A stretch of 38,327 nucleotides of DNA from a virus: the IMG/VR virus record IMGVR_UViG_3300041406_000077, positions 1-38,327 of that record; one strand, 5' to 3'. The position numbers and the translations under genes were made by a program. The notes under the pieces were generated by a model. It made no database searches. It saw nothing but the letters and a program-made list of their open reading frames with translations, and was not told the DNA's origin. Shown here piece by piece: positions 20,234-29,570 of the stretch (positions are counted from its first letter, which is position 1; the number at the start of each line of letters is the position of its first letter).

Positions 20234-21925
20234 TCAGGCCACCCTTTCCAGCGAGGGGTTCCAAAATTCATATGTGCCGCCGCCGCGGACCTGGAACGTT
20301 GCCGCCAGCGTCTGATTACTGCCAGCGGGGATGGTGTAGGTAGGTGTCAACAGGACTCCGGAGCGCGTCTGACTGCCCATGTTTTCGTTTTGCGTGCCTG
20401 CCACGCCGTTGGGGTTCGCTGTGGCGTTCCATTCCAGGTCCATGGCCACGCCTACGCCGTTTACTTCCAGGACCGCGTAAATGGCCTGCGTGTTGGCGGC
20501 AGGCGCGCTGTCCAGGCCCGTGGCTGAGTAGCCGACAGCAAACCTGAATTTCTGGCCCGGCGCGAATTCTGCCAGAGATTGCTGCAAGGTGGTGCTGCGG
20601 TAGAAGCGGATGGACCCGTTGGGCATGACGATGCGTAGTTTTTGCCCTGGCCTGTCCGTGAATGCCACCCTGGAATATGTGGGGTCCGTGCCGGTGGCGC
20701 CCACCACGGACCAGCCCGTGGGCACTGCTGTGGCCGTTCCGGAGAATGACCCGCCGTTGTTTTTCAGGATGTTCCGCGCGTCACCGGCTGGCAGCAGGAC
20801 GGGAACCTGCGGGATGATCGCGTCCAGTTTTCGCGCTAATTCCGCGCCTGCCGCGACGGCTCCGGGCGTGGCCAGGTGGACGCCGTCCCAGGAATATCCT
20901 GCGACAAAGCCACCGGTCACGGGGTCCATGGTGGCCAGTTCGATGTCTACCACCACATAATTCCGGCGCAGTATCGCCTGCGCGCGCAGCCACTGGTTGA
21001 TTTCCGCGCGCAGCGCTTTCTGGTTAGACGTCGCGGCGTCCCGCGGCGGTGCCGTGACCTGGATGATGTATTTACCGCTGGCCGTGGCCAGGTCCCAGAT
21101 ACTGTTATAGGCGTCCTTGGTCTGCTGTATGGTGCGCCAGCCCGCATCTATCCCGGTGACGTCATTTGTGGGTCCCCCAATGACGGCATAACCTGCATCC
21201 ATATCCACCAGGTCAGCCTGGACGCGTGCCAGGTAGGCGCCCGTGTCCTCGCCTCCGACGCCGCGATTGGACCATTCCAGCCGGTGCCCCAGCATCGAAT
21301 TACCCTGTGCGACGTAGCCGCGTGACGCTGGCCAGGGACGCAGCGGCTGCCACGCTGCGTCGCCAAAGTTGTAGTACTCGATGGAATTACCGAGCAGGAC
21401 AGCCTTGTTTTTGCGCGGCTGGACAAAGGTGGCGGCCAGCGCAGCACCCAGCGGCGCCGTCCTGTCCACAGCCTGGACTGCGGCGTCATCCTCAGTCAGG
21501 ACCCCGGCGCGCTGGATGCCAGCGTCCACCTGCTCATCCGTGGGTGCCACAGCTGCGGCCGCGGCCGTGGCTGCTGCCTCATCCGCAGACGCTGCGGCGT
21601 CAGCGGCGGCGAGCTGAGCCGTTTCGGCTCCAGCCCTCGCCGCCACAGCCTCATCCCGGAGACCTTTGTAGCTGTTGAAATAGCCGGAAAAATCGCCGGA
21701 CTTCCACATAATTTGCGGCAGCTCGGCGGTGAACGCCTGAATAAAGCCCAGGTGGTTGGAATTCAGCGGATTCGGCAGGTCGAAGCCGTACAGGTCTTTG
21801 AGCGGCAGCAGCGTGGTTCCTGCCGTGTCAAGCGGGTCATAAATGCTGATCGCGGCGTTTAGCACCACGTTGTCCGGGTTCAGCGGATCCACCACCAGTT
21901 GCATGTCAAAGGGGTAGGTAGTCAT
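20234..21925 (-). CDS. Tail tip/receptor-binding protein with SGNH hydrolase domain
   Basis: 563 residues. Residues 1-95 look like a virion-attachment domain. Residues 95-130 are an Ala-rich helical stalk. Residues 172-370 form an SGNH (GDSL-like) esterase: VLLGNS with Ser181, RGVGGED at 221-227, GGPTND with Asn254, and WDGVHL with Asp347/His350. The C-terminal 190 residues are a beta-rich, carbohydrate-binding-like module (FSGTATAVPTGWSVVGATG...). It probably removes acyl groups from a surface glycan to reach the receptor. AGGAAAGGAACC precedes the ATG. Confidence 0.85.
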   Translation of the reverse strand: MTTYPFDMQLVVDPLNPDNVVLNAAISIYDPLDTAGTTLLPLKDLYGFDLPNPLNSNHLGFIQAFTAELPQIMWKSGDFSGYFNSYKGLRDEAVAARAGAETAQLAAADAAASADEAAATAAAAAVAPTDEQVDAGIQRAGVLTEDDAAVQAVDRTAPLGAALAATFVQPRKNKAVLLGNSIEYYNFGDAAWQPLRPWPASRGYVAQGNSMLGHRLEWSNRGVGGEDTGAYLARVQADLVDMDAGYAVIGGPTNDVTGIDAGWRTIQQTKDAYNSIWDLATASGKYIIQVTAPPRDAATSNQKALRAEINQWLRAQAILRRNYVVVDIELATMDPVTGGFVAGYSWDGVHLATPGAVAAGAELARKLDAIIPQVPVLLPAGDARNILKNNGGSFSGTATAVPTGWSVVGATGTDPTYSRVAFTDRPGQKLRIVMPNGSIRFYRSTTLQQSLAEFAPGQKFRFAVGYSATGLDSAPAANTQAIYAVLEVNGVGVAMDLEWNATANPNGVAGTQNENMGSQTRSGVLLTPTYTIPAGSNQTLAATFQVRGGGTYEFWNPSLERVA

Positions 21926-21946
21926 CGCCGGTTCCTTTCCTGGCCG

Positions 21947-22927
21947 TCACCAGCCAATAGCCACCCAGTCCACGCGATGGACCTGGTTTTGCACTGCCTG
22001 GTAATTACCGTTGCCGTTGGAGTACGCGACGGCGTAGACGAAGTCCGCTTTGTGGCCCGTGTGCCACGGCGAGCCGGCGGCGCTGAACACCATGGCGCGG
22101 CTGATGGCCCGGTCCACGCTGGAATCGCCGTCCATGAGTAGGCAGGTAAGCAGCCCGTTGGGAAACGGCCGCGGGAACGTGATACGGGCGTAGCCGGAAT
22201 TGTCCGTCGTGTTCACGGCGGTCCCGCCCTGGATCTTGAACGCCGTTTGTCCCGCCGCCGGGGTGAAGTCCAGCGCGCCGCCGAAACCGTACAGCTCCAC
22301 GGATCCGACTTCCGTCATCTTGGTCCAGACGGCCAGGTCACCGGACCCTATGGTGTACTGCCAGACCACGCCGCCGATGTTTACCTTGGTGCCCAGCCGG
22401 TCCAGGTAGTTGCGGGCGAGGGCGTCCAGGGCGAGGACGCCGCCGTCGCCCTGCCAGCAGCGCAGGTCAATAATCTGTGTTGGCTGGGTCTGCCCGGCGG
22501 TCCACAGCACCAAAGCAAGCGGCTGGTCATCCAGGGTTCCCGGGTCATGTTCGCGCCCGGCGGGGATGGCCTTGGTGGATCCGCCTTCCACTTTCGTGAT
22601 GGTGGTGGGGCCGCCCACTGCCGGGGTCCAGTCCCGGCGGATGCAGATCAGGTCATAGCGGGACGTCCCCGCCGCCGGCGCGTTGCAGGTGACGGACACC
22701 GTGGCGTCCGAAATGTCCAGGACGCCGTGGCCCCAGGCGGTGCCCGCGGCGACGTTCACGGTCAGCGGCGTGGACGGGTGCGCGGTGACCTTGAAATCCG
22801 TAATGCCGTCCACGCCGTAGGATGAACCGATTTGCGGGTGCGACAGCGCCCAGTCCGTTTCCGTGACCAGGGACGCGGGAACGCCCGCTGACGTGTCGTA
22901 AAACGTGCTGGTAATGGTCACGGTCAT
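21947..22927 (-). CDS. Minor tail protein with gp53-like C-terminus
   Basis: 326 residues. The N-terminal 190 residues resemble upper baseplate or fibre-anchor proteins (VNVAAGTAWGHGVLDISDAT, YDLICIRRDWTP, QIIDLRCWQGDGGV). The C-terminal 110, from YARITFPRPFPNGLLTCLLM to VHRVDWVAIGW, match the gp53-like tail-fibre domain with its DW-AIG ending. It overlaps the upstream gene by ATGA. It is probably a fibre at the tail tip beside the SGNH protein. Confidence 0.78.
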   Translation of the reverse strand: MTVTITSTFYDTSAGVPASLVTETDWALSHPQIGSSYGVDGITDFKVTAHPSTPLTVNVAAGTAWGHGVLDISDATVSVTCNAPAAGTSRYDLICIRRDWTPAVGGPTTITKVEGGSTKAIPAGREHDPGTLDDQPLALVLWTAGQTQPTQIIDLRCWQGDGGVLALDALARNYLDRLGTKVNIGGVVWQYTIGSGDLAVWTKMTEVGSVELYGFGGALDFTPAAGQTAFKIQGGTAVNTTDNSGYARITFPRPFPNGLLTCLLMDGDSSVDRAISRAMVFSAAGSPWHTGHKADFVYAVAYSNGNGNYQAVQNQVHRVDWVAIGW

Positions 22928-24045
22928 TTCCTCCTTAGATCCCGGACGCCGGCCGCCACGGACGCCAGGGCGCGGGCGAACTGCTTGTCTGTGTTGTCGC
23001 TGATGTCGCCTATCGCCGGGATGACTTCCAGGCCGCCGTCCCGTGTCCAGGACAGCGACGCGGAGCGCAGCGTGTCCGTGATGACCAGCCCGTCCCCGAC
23101 CACCAAAGAAACCTGGTCCCCGACGTGGACGCCGCCCGGCCCGCCATACCGGAAAACGGACGATTCGGAAAGTTTCACGGACAAGCCGGACTTGGCGGCG
23201 GTTTCGATGAACGTCTCGGCGGCGCGTTCCCCGAACACGTCCCCGTCTCCGGAGTCGCGGGCGTCCCGGAACACTTCCGCGCGTTCGCCCAGCTCCGCGG
23301 CCAGGGCGGGATCCGTGTACCCGGCGAACTGCCGGGCGGTGCCCTCACCCTGACCGCCCACAATCACGTCCGTGGCTTCCGCTTCCTGCGCCGTCCAGGA
23401 CCATTCCAGGACCACGCCGCCGGCTTCCGTCAGGTTCCTGGGGTGCAGCTGGGGTTCAAAGCAGTCCACCACCAGCCCGGCACCGGACTGGCGCACCGTG
23501 GCGCCGATGCCTGCGGAGTCCACCGCCGGGAACAGGCGGTCGGCCAAAGGGTGGAAACGGAACGCCGCAGTGATGTCGCCGCCGCGGCCCAGGTCGGCGG
23601 CCACGGTCACCGGTTCACCCAGGCGGGTGACGGCGTTGGCGGTCACAGCCGTTTTCAGGACCGTTTCCGCCGGCCCCGAAATGGTGTGATACTCCGACGT
23701 CTGCGCGCCCAATCCGGCACCAGGCACCGGCCAGCCCAGGACCCTGTGGAACAGCCGGAAGTCATCCACCACGGAAAACGTCACAGTCCCGTCCGTGCCC
23801 GGGCCTTTCCCGGCCCTGACCCTGACGGGACCGCTAATGCAGTGCTCATCCTGGTACGTGATGACCAGCCGGGCGCCGCGTTCCATCAGCAGCGGCAGTT
23901 TCGCGTTCCGTGCGCCCACGGTCACGTCAGCGCTGCTTAGTTCGTTGTAGTTGACCGTGACGTCCAGGGTTTCCGGGTCGCCCAGCCAGCCCTGGCGGAC
24001 AAAGTCCTTGTCATAGATGGTGATGCGGAACGGGTTGTCTGCCAT
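22924..24045 (-). CDS. Gp37-like minor tail (baseplate hub) protein
   Basis: 373 residues from ATG 24045, which shares its A with the upstream stop; the 105 extra residues readable upstream are an off-frame shadow of the Dit-like gene. FRITIYDKDFVRQGWLGDPE and GARLVITYQDEHCISGPVRV match the Siphovirus Gp37-like family, and FRLFHRVLGWPVP is typical. These are Tal-like hub components between the Dit ring and fibres. No peptidase motif is seen. Confidence 0.78.
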   Translation of the reverse strand: MADNPFRITIYDKDFVRQGWLGDPETLDVTVNYNELSSADVTVGARNAKLPLLMERGARLVITYQDEHCISGPVRVRAGKGPGTDGTVTFSVVDDFRLFHRVLGWPVPGAGLGAQTSEYHTISGPAETVLKTAVTANAVTRLGEPVTVAADLGRGGDITAAFRFHPLADRLFPAVDSAGIGATVRQSGAGLVVDCFEPQLHPRNLTEAGGVVLEWSWTAQEAEATDVIVGGQGEGTARQFAGYTDPALAAELGERAEVFRDARDSGDGDVFGERAAETFIETAAKSGLSVKLSESSVFRYGGPGGVHVGDQVSLVVGDGLVITDTLRSASLSWTRDGGLEVIPAIGDISDNTDKQFARALASVAAGVRDLRRK

Positions 24046-25007
24046 CACCACGCCCGCCAATACAAGGGCACCAGTTCGATCCGGACAGTGCCGTCCCCGG
24101 TGATGGACACGTTCAGTGGCGAAGTCCCGCCGGCTGGGATCGCGGCGAAATCCACCGCGCCGTCCAGATCCGCGGTCCGGTCCACGGGGTTGGTCAGGAT
24201 AGGCGGATCGCCTGCTGTGTAGTCGTATTCGATGGCGGTCTGCACCCTGGGGTCCGTGTCCACCACCAGCGCCTTGCCGTCCGCGACGGTAAAGGGCACT
24301 TCCACGACACTGTCCCCGACGCCCATATGCGCGGCAGTGGCAGGCCCGATGACCGTCCACACCGGCCAGGCGTCCTCATCCCCCGGGTTGTTGATGGACG
24401 CGCTGGCCGTGGTGTGGCCCGGCGCTATGTTGACCAGGTGCGGCCCGGTTTCCTCATAGAAGTCCTCGCCCGTGGCTGACTTCCAGCCAGCCGTGCGCGC
24501 CGGTCCGGCCCAAAACGGCTGATCCGCGACCAGCAGCAGCGAATACGCCGCCCATCGCGCCTGTGCCGGGTCCAGTGCAAACTGGTGATCCTCCGGGATC
24601 AGGCGCAGGCGCAGGCTCCGCCGGGACCCCGCGCCTGCCGGGCTGATGGTCAGTACGCCCTCACGGGCAGGGTGCAGCGACTTCCAGAATGCGCGGTCAC
24701 GGGCCACCCACTCCGCAGATGATCCGTCGCTGAACAGCAGCACCGGCAGCACCACCTGGCGCGGCTCCGCGCTGGCCCCGGTGAACACCTGCCCGGGCAC
24801 CGCCGGGGACTGCCTGGCCCACTGCCGGAACGGCGGCATATGCAGGCCCTCCACACCCTCTTTCAGCAGCACCACGCCGCCGTCAGGGTCCGCGAGGTTC
24901 CACACGGACCCGTCCCAGCCGGTCCAGCTAACCTCTGTCTGCACCACCAGCGCCGGCGGTGCCAGTGCGCCAGGGGCAGGCAGCGCGTAGATGATCCCCG
25001 ATGGCAT
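24045..25007 (-). CDS. Dit-like distal tail protein
   Basis: 320 residues. TEVSWTGWDGSVWNLADPDG, then GVVLLKEGVEGLHMPPFRQW and the pattern QVVLPVLLFSDGSSAEWVAR followed by a C-terminal galectin-like half (WPVWTVIGPATAAHMGVGDS) match the phage tail/Dit family of actinophages. It forms the ring joining tail tube and baseplate. It directly follows the tape measure gene, as usual. Confidence 0.82.
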   Translation of the reverse strand: MPSGIIYALPAPGALAPPALVVQTEVSWTGWDGSVWNLADPDGGVVLLKEGVEGLHMPPFRQWARQSPAVPGQVFTGASAEPRQVVLPVLLFSDGSSAEWVARDRAFWKSLHPAREGVLTISPAGAGSRRSLRLRLIPEDHQFALDPAQARWAAYSLLLVADQPFWAGPARTAGWKSATGEDFYEETGPHLVNIAPGHTTASASINNPGDEDAWPVWTVIGPATAAHMGVGDSVVEVPFTVADGKALVVDTDPRVQTAIEYDYTAGDPPILTNPVDRTADLDGAVDFAAIPAGGTSPLNVSITGDGTVRIELVPLYWRAW

Positions 25008-25010
25008 GGC

Positions 25011-27770
25011 CTAACCTCCTGCTGTGATGGCGGACAGGTTGGCCAGCGTCGCGGCGCGGCGCTTCCTGGATTCCATGGCGTCCACGATGTGCTCCGGGTC
25101 CCCGTAGACGTTCCCGTGGATGTGCAGCTGGGTCGCGGACCCGTTCCCGGCGGCGCGGAACGTAGCACTGGTACCGCCGGGAACGCCCGGCCCGCCGATT
25201 GTGACCAGGCCATCCAGGGCCGCCTGCATGCGCCGGGATTCCCGCGGTGCCTGTTTCAGGAAGCCCTCACCTATCATTTCCATCCACCACATGGCCACGG
25301 TGGACGGGGACCGGATGCCCAGGACTGTTTCAATCGGCCCGCGGATGGCTTCCGGCAGGACGTTCAGGATGGCCTTGGCGACGGACCCGGCCATGTTCTG
25401 CACGCCGGCGACCAGACCGTCTATCAGGTTTTTACCGGTATCCAGCAGCCAGGTCCCTGCGCCTTTCAGGAATTCCCCGATTTTGCCGGGCAGGTCCCGG
25501 AAGAATTGCAGGAAATTGTCCATGAAGCCGGATACGCCGCGGATGATGTTGTCCCAGGTGTCCCGGAAGAAGTTGCCGATATTGGCCAGGGTGCCCTCAA
25601 TGAATTCCTTGGCCATGCCGATATACATGAGGATGCCGGACCAGATTTTGCCCACTGCCCCGGTCACCCAGTTGACTATGTTGTTCCAGGTGTCGGAGAA
25701 GAAACGGCCAATATTGCCCAGGGTGTCGCTGATGAAGCCCCACACCAGGCCGAAAACGCTGGTGATGATGGACCAGACAATTTGAAGCGCTCCGGTCACC
25801 AGCGCCACTATCGTGTTCCAGATCCCGGAAAAGATATTTACTATCCCTTCCCACACCTGGGACCAGTTCCCGGAAATAATGCCGGTCACCACCTGGATGA
25901 TGCCCATGACAATCTGCATCACGGTCCCGATAATTTGGGCGATGACCCCGAACACGGTAGTCACCACGGGCATCAGGGCCTGAATTATCGGGATCAGCAG
26001 CCCTGCCAGCATTTGCACCAGCGGCAGGACGGCGCTGGTCACGGCCCCGAAAATTTCCACCACCATGGGCATCACCGTGGCGATAAGCTGCATCAGGATC
26101 GGAGCCAGCGAGGCCAGCAGCTGGGTAACCAGCTGCCCGACCACGCCCACAATCTGGGCGATGACCGGAGCCAATTGGGTGAACAGCCCGGCGAGCATGC
26201 CCACCATGTCCAGCACGGCGGGCATGACCGCCAGGAATACGCCCGCGAGGGTCCCGGACAGCAGCGTGGACAGTTGCAGGAAGGTGGGCATCAGTGAGGC
26301 AAGCGCCTGCGTCAGCGCCCCGCCCAGGGATGTGGCCAGGGTGCCGAACAGTCCCACGATTTGCGGCAGCATCGGCCCCAGCGCCGTAAATATCAGCGTC
26401 AGCGGTGAGAATGCCTGCCACAGTTGGAACAGTTGCGGCAGCAGTTGAGCGAACACCGGACCCAGTTGGCCGAAAATTTGCCCGACGGCACCGAACACCT
26501 GACTAAACACCGGAGCCATGGACAGCGCCATTTCGCGGACGCTAAACAGGAAATCCACAAACCCGGAATCCTCTTCCATCCCGAAAATAGGCCCCTTGAA
26601 ATCCCCGGTGGCGAGCAGCGACACCACGCCGCCGATCCCGGAACCGAACGCGGAAATCTTGGCGATGACCCCGTCCATGTTGTCCGCAAGGAAACCCATG
26701 CCCTTGCCCGCCAAATCGAACACGGCCGACCCGATGGGTTCCAGTGCCAGCAGCGCCTTGTTTTTGACCAGCTGCCAGTTCTCCGCGGCGTCCGCGGTTT
26801 CCTTGCCCAGCCCCAGGATGGTGTCCCCGCTCCCGGCGGCGGCGGCGGACAGGTCATCCAGGTTCACCTTGCCGGACTGGATCGCCCCCACGAACTGCGC
26901 GGCGCCCTTGGTGCCGAACACCTTGGATGCCAGATCCAGCGCGCCGGCGGTGTCCCCTGCTGACACGAAACCCTGGATTTCGCCCGTAACCCGCTTGAAT
27001 GCCGCCTGCGGTTCCTCGCCGTCCTTGGCCAGGGTCACCAGCGCCTTGGACATGGACCCCATGACCTGGGACGTGTTCAGACCGGCTTTGTCCAGGGTTC
27101 CGGCCAGCGCGGCGGTCTGCTCGAAACTGAAACCCAGATTCTGCAGCGGAGCCGCAGACGTCTGCACCTGCGCGGCCAGTTCGTTCATGCCCACGCCCGT
27201 GGCCTGCGACACACGGAAAAGGGTGTCCATGGCACCCTCTACCTTGGTGCCCTCAATCCCAAAGGCGTTAAACGCCGCCGTCGTGGCGTCCACGTCCACG
27301 GTTTGGCCCAGGATGTTGCCCGCCTGGATGTATTGCTGCGAGACGGTGGAAAGGGTGTCCCCGGACAGGCCCAGGCGCTGATTCAGCGCGGCCACGGTGT
27401 CCCCGGCGGCCTGGAAGCTGGTGGGCACGGACGTGGCGACCTGCTGGGCGACGTCCACCAGCCCGTCCAGGGCGGCACCGGACGTGCCGGTGCCCACGCG
27501 GATGCTGTCCGTCACGTCATCAAAAACGGCCCCGACCTTATACAGCCCCACCGCAGCGCCGCCCACGGCAGCGCCCACGGCGGCGGCCCCGACAGCAGCA
27601 GCCCCGGCGACCCCGGCGAAACCAGCCGCGAACGTCCCACCAGCGGCCTTGCCCGCCTTGTCCCCGGCGGCGTTTCCGGCAGGGACCAGCGATTCGGTGA
27701 TTTTGCCCTGCGCGTCGCGCATGGACGGGACCAGTGCGATGTAGGCGGTCGCTAGTTCGACGTTGGCCAC
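25011..27770 (-). CDS. Tape measure protein
   Basis: 919 residues, the longest gene. The N-terminus MANVELATAYIALVPSMRDA and the Gly/Ala-rich hydrophobic stretch (residues 45-75), then the phage minor tail domain (TAGVGMNELAAQVQTS-like core around 190-290), are typical. The middle (about 420-700) is hydrophobic and repetitive (LAPVIAQIVGVVGQLVTQLL), and a FFxDTWxNI motif repeats (RFFSDTWNNI, NFFRDTWDNI). By the usual 1.5 Å per residue the tail would be about 140 nm. The start is GTG 27770 after GGGAGGGACCA. Confidence 0.95.
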   Translation of the reverse strand: MANVELATAYIALVPSMRDAQGKITESLVPAGNAAGDKAGKAAGGTFAAGFAGVAGAAAVGAAAVGAAVGGAAVGLYKVGAVFDDVTDSIRVGTGTSGAALDGLVDVAQQVATSVPTSFQAAGDTVAALNQRLGLSGDTLSTVSQQYIQAGNILGQTVDVDATTAAFNAFGIEGTKVEGAMDTLFRVSQATGVGMNELAAQVQTSAAPLQNLGFSFEQTAALAGTLDKAGLNTSQVMGSMSKALVTLAKDGEEPQAAFKRVTGEIQGFVSAGDTAGALDLASKVFGTKGAAQFVGAIQSGKVNLDDLSAAAAGSGDTILGLGKETADAAENWQLVKNKALLALEPIGSAVFDLAGKGMGFLADNMDGVIAKISAFGSGIGGVVSLLATGDFKGPIFGMEEDSGFVDFLFSVREMALSMAPVFSQVFGAVGQIFGQLGPVFAQLLPQLFQLWQAFSPLTLIFTALGPMLPQIVGLFGTLATSLGGALTQALASLMPTFLQLSTLLSGTLAGVFLAVMPAVLDMVGMLAGLFTQLAPVIAQIVGVVGQLVTQLLASLAPILMQLIATVMPMVVEIFGAVTSAVLPLVQMLAGLLIPIIQALMPVVTTVFGVIAQIIGTVMQIVMGIIQVVTGIISGNWSQVWEGIVNIFSGIWNTIVALVTGALQIVWSIITSVFGLVWGFISDTLGNIGRFFSDTWNNIVNWVTGAVGKIWSGILMYIGMAKEFIEGTLANIGNFFRDTWDNIIRGVSGFMDNFLQFFRDLPGKIGEFLKGAGTWLLDTGKNLIDGLVAGVQNMAGSVAKAILNVLPEAIRGPIETVLGIRSPSTVAMWWMEMIGEGFLKQAPRESRRMQAALDGLVTIGGPGVPGGTSATFRAAGNGSATQLHIHGNVYGDPEHIVDAMESRKRRAATLANLSAITAGG

Positions 27771-27788
27771 TGGTCCCTCCCTGTTCGG

Positions 27789-28462
27789 TTAGTCGCTGGG
27801 CGGGCGTGTTTTCTGCCGGTCCAGGAACGCCTGCGCCCTGGCGTTAATCCGGGCCGCGGAGCGTTCCCTGTCCTCGCGGGACCTGGGCGGCTCCACCGGG
27901 TGCGGCGCGTTCACGCCACGCGCCCCGTCCTTGGTGCGCTGCCAGTTGGCGACCTGGAGGGCATGCAGCTGCGCGGCCGCGAAATGCTCCGCCTGCGTCC
28001 ACGCCATCGGCCCGCCGTGTTCACGCCACACCGCCGACCCGGGCGGCAGATGGACGGCGAGGTCGGCGGCGTCAAAGGGGCGGGCCAGCGCCTCGCGCAG
28101 ATCCTGGCCGTAGTGATGCCGGAAGTCGGCCCGCAGCGCCCCGCGATACCTGGCCAGCAGGAACGCGAGGCTTAAGAGTTTCCCGCTTCCGCCTTGGCCT
28201 CCGCCCAGGCGTCCAGGATGTCCTTGTATTTACGGACGGGCAGGGCCTTGATTTTGTCCCAGCCCTCCGGTCCCAGCAGCGCCTTTAGGAACGTGTGCAG
28301 ATGGCCGGCGGACAGTTGTTCCATGATTTCGCCGGTGACGGCGTCGCCGTCCGCGACCAGGTGCAGCCCGTCATAGTCGAATTCGACGATTTGGGCGTCC
28401 AGGTCCGCGGGCGCGGCCTTGGGCTGGTGGTCCTGGGGTTTCTTGGGTGCCGTGGTGGGCAT
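27789..28462 (-). CDS. Tail assembly chaperone, -1 frameshift fusion (G-T)
   Basis: Ribosomes that slip back one base at 28178-28184 extend the 95 shared residues by 129 more, giving about 224 residues. The T part reads LLSLAFLLARYRGALRADFR, then HHYGQDLREALARPFDAADL and MAWTQAEHFAAAQLHALQVA, ending in a charged tail (RSREDRERSAARINARAQAF). This is the standard G/GT pair preceding the tape measure gene; the long form binds tape measure and tube proteins during assembly. No separate start explains the downstream frame. Confidence 0.85.
28172..28462 (-). CDS. Tail assembly chaperone, short form (G)
   Basis: 96 residues. VEFDYDGLHLVADGDAVTGE, IMEQLSAGHLHTFLKALLGP and LDAWAEAKAEAGNS follow the usual pattern of siphovirus G proteins in actinophages. 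It lies between the major tail protein and the tape measure, ending at TAA two codons after the slippery heptamer. It acts with the fusion form as a cytoplasmic chaperone for tail assembly. Confidence 0.88.
   Translation of the reverse strand: MPTTAPKKPQDHQPKAAPADLDAQIVEFDYDGLHLVADGDAVTGEIMEQLSAGHLHTFLKALLGPEGWDKIKALPVRKYKDILDAWAEAKAEAGNS
28178..28184 (-). promoter_or_regulatory. Programmed -1 frameshift heptamer
   Basis: On the minus strand G-GGA-AAC is read in frame, a canonical X-XXY-YYZ slippery site (GGGAAAC), two codons before the zero-frame stop TAA. The -1 frame is open from here to 27789. Confidence 0.88.
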
Positions 28463-28573
28463 GGCAGGCGTTCCTTACTGTGCGGCGATGGGTGGCGGCG
28501 AGGGCGAAAGGGTGTGGAGGTCCGGGCGGATGCCATCGCCATGTCTCCGCCCGGACCAGTTGCTGGCCGGTTA

Positions 28574-29119
28574 TCAGGCGTAGCTGACCGCCGGGTTGTC
28601 CGTGATGATGGTGAACTCGCCGTAAATGGTCAGGGTGAATTCGTACACGGTCATTTCCGTGGATTTGTGCGCGATGGATCCCTGCCCGGTAACCTCGCCA
28701 CGTTCGATGACGTACCGCTTGTGGACGTCGCCGTCGTGGAAGTCAACCACCCAGGCACGCACGTCACTGGTCGCGCCGCCCGAAACGGTGATAGTGGACA
28801 CGCCCGTGGCTGTGGCCCCGACAGATCCGGGGTAGTACAGGCCCAGGGTGATGGCCGTCTCTTCCAGGCACTGAAATTTCATCGTGTTTTTGACGCCGGT
28901 CGGCTTGACCCGGACGATGGTGCCGCCCTGCCAGGCGCTGAATTCGTTGGTGGACGCCTCACGGGTTATTTCCGTGCCGTCCTCGCTGATCCATCCGACC
29001 TCATCAAAGGCGGCATTCAGCGCGCCCAGGGTGGTGGGCAAGGTGGTCCCTTCCGGCGCCACGGATATGGCTGATGCTTCATCACCGTAAATGCGGATGT
29101 TTGCTAGGTCCTTGGCCAT
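28574..29119 (-). CDS. Major tail (tube) protein
   Basis: 181 residues. MAKDLANIRIYGDEASAISV, TLGALNAAFDEVGWISEDGT and SAWQGGTIVRVKPTGVKNTM are typical of actinophage tube proteins. The C-terminal half (DVHKRYVIERGEVTGQGSIA, YEFTLTIYGEFTIITDNPAV) gives the beta-sandwich. Many copies stack into the tail tube. AGGAGA lies upstream of ATG 29119. Confidence 0.9.
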   Translation of the reverse strand: MAKDLANIRIYGDEASAISVAPEGTTLPTTLGALNAAFDEVGWISEDGTEITREASTNEFSAWQGGTIVRVKPTGVKNTMKFQCLEETAITLGLYYPGSVGATATGVSTITVSGGATSDVRAWVVDFHDGDVHKRYVIERGEVTGQGSIAHKSTEMTVYEFTLTIYGEFTIITDNPAVSYA

Positions 29120-29138
29120 GGCTTACTTTCTCCTGTTG

Positions 29139-29570
29139 CTAGGTTTGGATGATTTGTCCGCGCAGCGCGAGGGCCAGCGTCGCGGAATAGCGTGCCCGGC
29201 CCGTCACCGGGTCCGGATCCAGGTAAGGGGTGGATAGTTCCTGGACGCCGCGGCAGGACTCCATTAGGCGCGGCGCGGCCCGGACCAGCCCGACGCTGCG
29301 GCGGATGATGTCCGACGCCCTGATGTCGTCCTCCGGACCCGCGGCCCAGGCGGTCAGGGTCAGCTGCGCGGAATCCGCCGCCGGACCCAGCGGTGCGCCG
29401 CCGGTCAGCCGGACGGTCACGGCCTCCGCCGGCGGTTCATAGCCGGGCGAGGACGCCGACATGGCACCCAGGACCTGGACGTCCCCGAAACCGGGCTGTT
29501 GTTCCAGCAGGTTCCGCAGGTACACGATGAGGACGGTTTCGGCGTCGGCGGGTTCGCTGACCTCAGCCAC
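29139..29570 (-). CDS. Tail terminator/completion protein
   Basis: 143 residues. ADAETVLIVYLRNLLEQQPG, then VTVRLTGGAPLGPAADSAQL and LTLTAWAAGPEDDIRASDII match the tail terminator fold (helix then mixed sheet) seen just before the tube gene. It caps the tail and joins it to the head connector. It overlaps the upstream gene by eight bases. Confidence 0.78.
   Translation of the reverse strand: MAEVSEPADAETVLIVYLRNLLEQQPGFGDVQVLGAMSASSPGYEPPAEAVTVRLTGGAPLGPAADSAQLTLTAWAAGPEDDIRASDIIRRSVGLVRAAPRLMESCRGVQELSTPYLDPDPVTGRARYSATLALALRGQIIQT

Noticed and set aside
22924-24360. 478-residue form of the Gp37-like protein
   Set aside because: The extra 105 residues are an off-frame read of the Dit-like gene; ATG 24045 gives the family's normal start and the TGATG overlap.
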